DNA of 14,361 nt from Desulfobacteraceae bacterium (GTDB lineage Bacteria; Desulfobacterota; Desulfobacteria; Desulfobacterales; DAOWNP01). Position 1 is the stretch's first letter; each line of letters begins with the position of its first letter. Position numbers and translations under genes: made by a program. The notes under the pieces are model-generated. The model saw only the letters and a list, made by a program, of their open reading frames with translations, was not told the DNA's origin and ran no database searches. The stretch lies in NCBI GenBank assembly GCA_030642545.1, contig DAOWNP010000023.1:1-14361 (forward strand), written 5' to 3'. Positions 1 through 5,015 of the stretch are shown here, one piece after another.

Positions 1-49
1 ATTCAAGAAATTTATTCAAAAATAGCGGAAAAAATAATTAAACTTTTCG

Positions 50-76
50 TATTTTGTCTATTTTGTTTATTTTGTT
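50..76. repeat. Three tandem copies of a 9-bp unit
   Basis: The unit TATTTTGT(C/T) occurs three times head to tail, at 50-58, 59-67 and 68-76, in the non-coding DNA beyond the 3' end of mltF. The only difference is C versus T at the last base. It is a short low-complexity tandem array with no visible coding role. Confidence 0.6.
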
Positions 77-120
77 TCATGCAACTTCCTAACCGGATAC
101 TACTGATTTTAATTAGAAAA

Positions 121-152
121 ATGGATGAAATAACTTCTATAAATAGGCACAT
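121..152 (+). repeat. Dispersed 32-nt element, copy A
   Basis: Positions 121-152 match 12994-13025 at 27 of 32 bases, including the identical 16-mer TGGATGAAATAACTTC. All five differences are transitions. In both copies the first five bases can pair with bases 16-20 (ATGGA/TCTAT here, GTGGA/TCCAC in the other copy). One base pair changes by full compensation and one becomes a G-U wobble. This suggests a small structured repeat family; what it does is not known. Confidence 0.6.
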
Positions 153-154
153 GT

Positions 155-231
155 AAATTAGAAAAGTTATTTTGCCCATGTATCTTATAGTACATGAAAT
201 TGGGAAGGTTGTTTTACCCTTGTTCTAATTT
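155..231. repeat. Nested imperfect palindrome at the 3' end of mltF
   Basis: AAATTAGAA (155-163) is the exact reverse complement of TTCTAATTT (223-231), which touches the mltF stop codon. Inside lies a second perfect inverted repeat, CATGTA (177-182) with TACATG (191-196). GTTATTTTGCCCATG (166-180) is also loosely repeated at 209-223. The structure could protect or end the mltF transcript. There is no clear U-tract, so I do not call it an intrinsic terminator. Confidence 0.45.
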
Positions 232-1747
232 AATATAACTGAATATTTTTAGCATTGTTAAAATTCGGATAACTCGTAAGATTAGAAGATAAGGGCTTTG
301 AAACTGTTCCTGATACTGGTAAAACTACTTGCCTGTCAGGAGGAAGAGGTGGCTTACTGGTTAAAACAAGCAGCGTATCCTTAGCATACTTATGTTTTAA
401 TATATCATAATAAATTGTTATTTGTTTAACATACCTCAAGGGCTCTGCCCCTCTGCAAAAGCCGTATACAGAATCATTATAATATTTTTTCTGATTTAGC
501 AGAGGAAGCATTTTTGTAAGAGAAAACCATTTATTAGGATCTTTCCCCATTTTCTTTGCCAGCATTCTTGCATCATAGATATGTCCCTGCCCAATATTAT
601 AAGCAGCAAGAGCCGTATAAAGCCTGTCTATGCCTTTATATTTATCATAAAGCTTATACAGACGCCGTAAATATTTAACTCCTGCATTAATATTTTGAAC
701 CGGATCATAAATTTTATTTACCCCAAGACTTTTTGCAGTTCCTTTTGTCAATTGCATCAGGCCATAAGCTTTTGAAGAACTTTTGGCATATTTTTTAAAA
801 TGTGATTCCTGATATATCTGAGCTGTTATCAGCCTCCAGTCAAAACCTTTTTTCCCAGCTGCCTCTTTTATTATCTTTTCATATTTCGGTAGTCTTGTTT
901 TAAGTCTTCTATGAAATATTGCAATATCCACATAATCAAAACTGTCAACATCTGCAAAATACTGATTGTAAATCCTGTTAAACTTGCCATTTTGTTTTAT
1001 TTTAACAAAAAAAGAGTCAATTTTTTCAGCTAAATCATTTTCTCCTCTATTTACTGCCCATGCCATATGTATTTTATTACTAACAGGAATAGAGATAACA
1101 GATTGAGGATAATATCTCCTGTTAAGAATGGCAATATTACTATTTGCTACTGTAACATCAAGATCTCCTTCAGATACTCTTTTAATAAGAGCTGAAGTTT
1201 GTATATTATTTAATATTTTTATTTTAAAATCAGCATCTTTATATAAAAAAGATAAAAGATTTTCTTCATACAGCAATTCTGCTCCTGCGAGAATTGTTTT
1301 TCCATCAAGATACTGAATATTTCTGATTTTAGGCATGCTTCGATTACTTATAAGATTATACTGAGTATTCATATAGCTTTTACAAAAACGAACTCTTTTT
1401 TGCCTGTTTTGCGTTTTTGTCATTCCTGCCGCAATAATATCACCATTACCTGCTATTAAAGCAGGAATCATCTCTTCATAATCTTTCACCACTTTAACCT
1501 CAAGCCGCAGCCCGATCGCATCTGAAAAAGCCTTTGCCAGGTCATACTCAAACCCCATGGGCATACCTTTGTAGATATAATAACCATGTATATTATTCAG
1601 AGTTATTATAGAGAGTTTTTCCTTTTTTTTTATTTTTTCAATAGAAACTGTTTCTAATTTTGTATCTGTTTTTGAATTTAAAAAAAAATTAAAAATTAAG
1701 ATAGGAATAAAAGAAATTATTATTAATAAAACAATATGCTTTTTCAT
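230..1747 (-). CDS. mltF: Membrane-bound lytic murein transglycosylase F (MltF-like)
   Basis: A 505-residue protein, close in length to MltF of E. coli. Residues 4-23 form a hydrophobic N-terminal signal or anchor. Residues about 42-268 resemble a family 3 periplasmic solute-binding domain (GFEYDLAKAF, GNGDIIAAGMT). Residues about 290-410 form a lysozyme-like SLT domain with the predicted catalytic Glu314 in IYQESHF, then AYGLMQLT (327-334) and AAYNIGQGHIYDA (381-393). Such enzymes cleave the MurNAc-GlcNAc bond of peptidoglycan with formation of 1,6-anhydroMurNAc, at the membrane facing the periplasm; the N-terminal domain is thought to modulate activity. The start ATG has AAAGGAT about 8-15 nt upstream. 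It lies 17 nt downstream of the CQLG-module gene on the same strand, so the two are probably cotranscribed. The last 45 residues are Pro/Ser-rich with no recognised domain. Confidence 0.9.
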   Translation of the reverse strand: MKKHIVLLIIISFIPILIFNFFLNSKTDTKLETVSIEKIKKKEKLSIITLNNIHGYYIYKGMPMGFEYDLAKAFSDAIGLRLEVKVVKDYEEMIPALIAGNGDIIAAGMTKTQNRQKRVRFCKSYMNTQYNLISNRSMPKIRNIQYLDGKTILAGAELLYEENLLSFLYKDADFKIKILNNIQTSALIKRVSEGDLDVTVANSNIAILNRRYYPQSVISIPVSNKIHMAWAVNRGENDLAEKIDSFFVKIKQNGKFNRIYNQYFADVDSFDYVDIAIFHRRLKTRLPKYEKIIKEAAGKKGFDWRLITAQIYQESHFKKYAKSSSKAYGLMQLTKGTAKSLGVNKIYDPVQNINAGVKYLRRLYKLYDKYKGIDRLYTALAAYNIGQGHIYDARMLAKKMGKDPNKWFSLTKMLPLLNQKKYYNDSVYGFCRGAEPLRYVKQITIYYDILKHKYAKDTLLVLTSKPPLPPDRQVVLPVSGTVSKPLSSNLTSYPNFNNAKNIQLY

Positions 1748-1764
1748 AAGGTCATATCCTTTTT

Positions 1765-2193
1765 TTAAAAAGCTCCAAGTTGACAGGGTTTAATCTTAAT
1801 TTTCAACCTTTCACATAAAGAAGCTGTATCTATTTTAGATATTTCTAACAAAGATGCAATTTCCCAAATATTTTTACAGGATATACAGTTCTCTTTTTGT
1901 TTTTTTTCAATTAAAATCATAATATCAGAATTTATATCATTAGCTGGTTTTAAAATTTTTTTATCAGGTTTATAGCCAAACAGACCTAACTGACATTTTG
2001 TAAGCCTGATATCTAATTTATCAACCATATATCCTACAACATCTGGTATAACCTTAACATCCAAAACTATTTCAAATGCGTTTACACATGAAATATAACC
2101 ATTTTTTGATTTTAAAATAATTAATTCATCTAAACTGTTTTTCAACTCTTTTGAAAGATTTTTTGTCTGATCTCTGTTTTTGTGATTTTTCAT
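1765..2193 (-). CDS. Small protein of two CQLG modules, function unknown
   Basis: A 142-residue protein that I cannot assign to a named family with confidence. It is an internal duplication. Residues about 24-75 and 91-142 share ISC, then EI six and seven residues later, a Leu-x-Ile stretch, and a closing CQLG-x-F (67-72 and 137-142). The two key cysteines are 31 residues apart in both copies (C36/C67 and C106/C137). The pattern of helices and hydrophobic residues between them looks helix-turn-helix-like. The paired cysteines could bind metal or form disulfides; both ideas are inference. There is no signal peptide or membrane segment, so it is probably cytoplasmic. It lies directly upstream of mltF and probably shares its transcript. 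The start ATG has no visible Shine-Dalgarno and lies 11 nt after a TATAAT, so translation may be nearly leaderless. Confidence 0.75.
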   Translation of the reverse strand: MKNHKNRDQTKNLSKELKNSLDELIILKSKNGYISCVNAFEIVLDVKVIPDVVGYMVDKLDIRLTKCQLGLFGYKPDKKILKPANDINSDIMILIEKKQKENCISCKNIWEIASLLEISKIDTASLCERLKIKIKPCQLGAF

Positions 2194-2204
2194 AATAAGA
2201 TTGT

Positions 2205-2233
2205 ATTATATACCCGATTAAATTTTATATTAA
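2205..2233 (-). promoter_or_regulatory. Candidate sigma-70 promoter of the CQLG gene and mltF
   Basis: On the minus strand a perfect TATAAT lies at 2205-2210. A weak -35 (TTAATA, 4 of 6) lies at 2228-2233 with a 17-bp spacer. The expected transcription start falls only about 5 nt before the ATG at 2193. In AT-rich DNA a lone TATAAT can be chance, so confidence is moderate to low. Confidence 0.4.
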
Positions 2234-2238
2234 TGAAT

Positions 2239-2325
2239 GGGAACAAAATAACAAAGAAAACCAGCGTAGGATTTTTGTTTATCTTCGAGACAAGTTTAAT
2301 TTCTGAAGTTATAAAGTTTCCGTTC
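2239..2325 (+). repeat. Dispersed intergenic repeat, copy 1 (long form)
   Basis: It begins with GGGAACAAAA (2239-2248) and ends with a 22-nt core (2304-2325, containing GAAGTTATAAAGTTTCCG). Both ends recur exactly at 4878-4887 and 4904-4925. The termini are inverted (GGGAAC against GTTC). The interior is 39 nt longer than in copy 2 and unrelated by eye. It looks like a REP/MITE-like family with conserved ends and a variable middle. Confidence 0.65.
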
Positions 2326-2462
2326 TTAACTCAAATAAAAACTTGTATAATTATATTTTAGTTTACTTTAAAAAACAAACAATAAAAACTGACTCATTAA
2401 ACAGCTATAAATACAGATTAAAATTCATTTATTATTTTACAATATGTAAAAAATACTGACAC

Positions 2463-2533
2463 AGCAGCATCCTGCTTTTAGGCTTAAGCTTATTACATTA
2501 TGTTGATATATTGTGATGTTTAAGCTTGGTCTA
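2463..2533. promoter_or_regulatory. Inverted-repeat cluster, possible upstream activator site
   Basis: AGCAG (2463-2467) pairs with CTGCT (2472-2476) around a four-base loop. Next, AAGCTTA (2486-2492) and ACAT (2495-2498) pair with ATGT (2516-2519) and TAAGCTT (2521-2527). The octamer TTAAGCTT occurs in both halves (2484-2491 and 2520-2527). The cluster centres roughly 195 bp upstream of the sigma-54-type promoter, the usual range for sites bound by sigma-54 activators. The link is inferred from position only. Confidence 0.3.
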
Positions 2534-2697
2534 AGTTCAGCTATCAAAATAAATATGCTAAACTCTATCAAGAATAAATCCAATTAAAACAAGATGTTAT
2601 ATCTATTGAAAGTAAAACAATACCTTAATAATGGATAAAGTAAGAACCTGTCTCTGATATTTTATCTGCTTAATGCTTTTTCTCACTCAATTGACCT

Positions 2698-2713
2698 TTG
2701 GCATAAAGGTTGC
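2698..2713 (+). promoter_or_regulatory. Sigma-54 (RpoN) promoter of the sensor kinase-transporter module
   Basis: TTGGCATAAAGGTTGC matches the -24/-12 consensus TTGGCAC-N5-TTGC at every conserved base except the last of the -24 element (T for C). The invariant GG (2700-2701) and GC (2712-2713) are separated by exactly 10 bp, and a T-tract follows. The expected start near 2725 gives a leader of about 95 nt before the ATG at 2822. RNA polymerase with sigma-54 needs an ATP-dependent activator, so the operon should be under tight signal control; no such activator is encoded in this window. Confidence 0.7.
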
Positions 2714-2821
2714 TTTTTTTATGTACTATGTGATCCCTGTTAATTCAGTTTGATTTCCCTGGTTCACGCGCAAAATATTTTTCATTAATAAGTGCGGCAA
2801 TTATTAAATCAGGAAAATAAC

Positions 2822-4870
2822 ATGACAAAAATAAATATAATGCTGGTGGATGATGAAAAAAGATTTCTTACCACCACCAAAAAGCTTCTGGAAAAAAAGG
2901 GCTATAAAGTTGAAACCGCATCAAGCGGTATAGAAGCACTTGAAAAACTAAAAAAAATTAATATTCAAGTTGTTATTTTAGATGTAAAAATGCCTGAATT
3001 AGACGGAATATCAACCTTGAAAAGAATTAAGCGTGATTTTCCCTTGATTGAGGTCATTATGCTTACGGGACACGCTACTGTTGAATCTGCAGTTGAAGGG
3101 GTAAAATTAGGTGCTGCAAACTATTTAATGAAACCTGCTGATATTAATGATATTACCGAAAAAATAAAGGAGGCCTTTGAAAAAAGACAAACTATTAAAA
3201 CACAAACCGACAAAAGAAAAGAGTTTTTTAAAAAGCTTAAATTAAGGCTCTGTGTGGGGCTTATGGCTGCTTTTATGCTTCCATATGCCGCATTTTTTGC
3301 TTACTTTCAATACCAGTTCACCTCCACTTTGAAAAACACAGGAAGGCTTAACTTAGAAGCACTTTCAAAGAGCCAGAAAAATACAATTGACCTTTTTCTG
3401 CAGGAACGGGTTGTTAATATTTTCAGCCTCTTTCATGGCACTGATTTCAGTCTTATTCCTTCTCAGCAAAAAATGCAAAATTACCTTCAGCACTTAAGAC
3501 AGGGCAGTGATGCATTTATTGATGTAGGTTTTCTTAATGAAAAAGGGATTCAGACAGGCTATGCCGGTTCTTTTCCTTTTCTTCAGGGAAAAGACTATGG
3601 CAATGAAAACTGGTTTAAAACTCTACTAAATCAAGAAAGAGATTATTATATAAGTGATATTTACCTGGGGTTTAGAAAAAAACCCCATTTTACAATAGCA
3701 GTCAGGCAAAAAATTAACGAAAAATTTTATCTCATGAGGTCAACACTTGATCCAGATAAGTTTTATATGTTTTTAAGAGCTATCAGTAAAGGCAAGGCTG
3801 TTGAGTCCTCTTTAATCAATAAAAACGGTTTGTACCAGATCGTTGATCCTGACAAAGGTGAACTGCTTAGCAAATGTATCTATATTCCGCCAGACACAAA
3901 TGAATCCGGTGTAAAGGAAATTATGATAAATGGAAATCCAATACTCATAGGATTTGCATGGCTAAAAGAAACCCCCTGGGCATTGCTTGTAAGTCAACCC
4001 TTAAAAATAGCTCATGCTGGAATGTATAAAGACAGACGTATTATGAGCATTATTCTTGGGGTTATTTTTTTTCTTATTGCTGCAGGAATATGGTTTGCTA
4101 CAAGCAAGCAGTTAGCTTACGCTCAGGCTCTTGCTGAAAAAAAGGATCAACTCAGATATCAGCTTTTTCATGCCTCGAAGCTTGCTTCTGTGGGCGAGCT
4201 GGCAACTGGTGTTGCCCATGAAATAAATAATCCCCTTGCCATAATTATTGCAACAACAGGTGTTATCAGGGATTTATTAAATCCTGAATTTAAGCTTAAC
4301 CCAAGTCCGAAAAATATACTTAAAGAAATTGATACAGTTGATTCAGCAGTATTAAGAGCAAAAACCATTACAAGACAATTACTTAATTTTGGACGTAAAA
4401 ATGACCCTCAACTTACTCCATGTAATATTAATCAAATTCTTAATGAAGTGACAAACGGACTTAAAGAGCGTGAGCTTAAAGTTAAAGATATTGAAATTAT
4501 ACGCAATTATGACCCAGGGCTGCCTGAGATTCTTATGGATAAGGATCAGATAAGACAAATTTTTTTGAATCTTATAAATAATGCCGGTGATTCTATCTCA
4601 GGACCTGGAACAATTACAATTTCCACTGGTAGAACCGATGAATATGTACAGATAACAGTTAAAGATACCGGCAGTGGTATGTCTACAGAACAAATTAGTG
4701 AAATATTTAACCCTTTTTATACCACAAAGGAAGTTGGCAAAGGAACAGGACTTGGCTTAAGTGTATCATTAAATATTGTAGAGTCACTTGATGGAACTAT
4801 TGATGTACAATCTCTACAAGGTTCAGGAAGCTCTTTTATTGTATCACTGCCGATACACAGATCAGAATAA
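2822..4870 (+). CDS. Receiver-Cache-like membrane hybrid sensor histidine kinase
   Basis: The start is the ATG at 2822, with AGGA 8 nt upstream, giving 682 residues; an in-frame GTG at 2792 has no ribosome site. Domain order: receiver domain (about 3-120) with D10/D11, phospho-acceptor D54, T82 and K104; membrane helix about 142-165; extracytoplasmic Cache-like sensor region about 166-400; second membrane helix about 407-427; HisKA with phospho-His466 in GVAHEINNPL; HATPase with N-box NLINNAGDS (583-591), DTGSGM (615-620), NPFYTTK and GKGTGLGLS (639-647). The dimerization helix follows the second membrane helix after a short linker, with no room for a full HAMP domain. Placing the receiver at the N-terminus, before the sensor, is unusual for hybrid kinases. 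It is the first gene after the sigma-54-type promoter, followed by two more receiver-containing genes. It probably senses an extracellular small ligand and phosphorylates their receivers. Confidence 0.92.
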   Translation: MTKINIMLVDDEKRFLTTTKKLLEKKGYKVETASSGIEALEKLKKINIQVVILDVKMPELDGISTLKRIKRDFPLIEVIMLTGHATVESAVEGVKLGAANYLMKPADINDITEKIKEAFEKRQTIKTQTDKRKEFFKKLKLRLCVGLMAAFMLPYAAFFAYFQYQFTSTLKNTGRLNLEALSKSQKNTIDLFLQERVVNIFSLFHGTDFSLIPSQQKMQNYLQHLRQGSDAFIDVGFLNEKGIQTGYAGSFPFLQGKDYGNENWFKTLLNQERDYYISDIYLGFRKKPHFTIAVRQKINEKFYLMRSTLDPDKFYMFLRAISKGKAVESSLINKNGLYQIVDPDKGELLSKCIYIPPDTNESGVKEIMINGNPILIGFAWLKETPWALLVSQPLKIAHAGMYKDRRIMSIILGVIFFLIAAGIWFATSKQLAYAQALAEKKDQLRYQLFHASKLASVGELATGVAHEINNPLAIIIATTGVIRDLLNPEFKLNPSPKNILKEIDTVDSAVLRAKTITRQLLNFGRKNDPQLTPCNINQILNEVTNGLKERELKVKDIEIIRNYDPGLPEILMDKDQIRQIFLNLINNAGDSISGPGTITISTGRTDEYVQITVKDTGSGMSTEQISEIFNPFYTTKEVGKGTGLGLSVSLNIVESLDGTIDVQSLQGSGSSFIVSLPIHRSE

Positions 4871-4877
4871 AAGGACT

Positions 4878-4925
4878 GGGAACAAAAAGGTAAGTTTACT
4901 TTTTGAAGTTATAAAGTTTCCGTTC
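4878..4925 (+). repeat. Dispersed intergenic repeat, copy 2 (short form)
   Basis: It shares GGGAACAAAA (4878-4887) and the exact 22-nt core (4904-4925) with 2239-2325. Here the ends are nearly perfect inverted repeats (GGGAAC against GTTCCT), and the middle can form its own AT-rich hairpin around GTAAGTTTAC. It starts 8 nt after the kinase stop codon, inside the kinase-transporter gap, so in mRNA it could form a stem-loop that alters expression of the two genes relative to each other. Confidence 0.65.
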
Positions 4926-5015
4926 CTGAGATTAACAGAAAATTTATTTGTTCTTGTGATCCACCGGCTGGATTTATAATTAAAACAGATTTATTTTAAC
5001 AAAAAAGGAAATATT

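Larger units (their letters stand above)
2194..2821. other. Gene-free intergenic region, 628 bp
   Basis: This is the divergent gap between the CQLG gene (minus) and the sensor kinase (plus). No convincing coding frame is seen on either strand. It holds the dispersed repeat at 2239-2325, an inverted-repeat cluster at 2463-2533, and a sigma-54-type promoter at 2698-2713. The stretches 2326-2462 and 2534-2690 show only AT-rich sequence with nothing I can name. Confidence 0.7.

Noticed and set aside
2692..2720. Intrinsic terminator (ACCTTT/AAAGGT hairpin followed by seven T)
   Set aside because: The stem is only 6 bp plus wobbles and there is no plus-strand gene upstream to end. The same bases match a sigma-54 promoter almost perfectly, which explains them better.
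2792..2821. GTG start adding ten residues to the sensor kinase
   Set aside because: There is no ribosome site before the GTG, whereas ATG 2822 has AGGA at 8 nt and places the receiver domain at the usual distance from the N-terminus.
4959..4980. Internal promoter (TATAAT) with ATCCA/TGGAT hairpin before the transporter
   Set aside because: There is no -35 box at acceptable spacing, and the hairpin has only 5 bp; chance is likely in AT-rich DNA.
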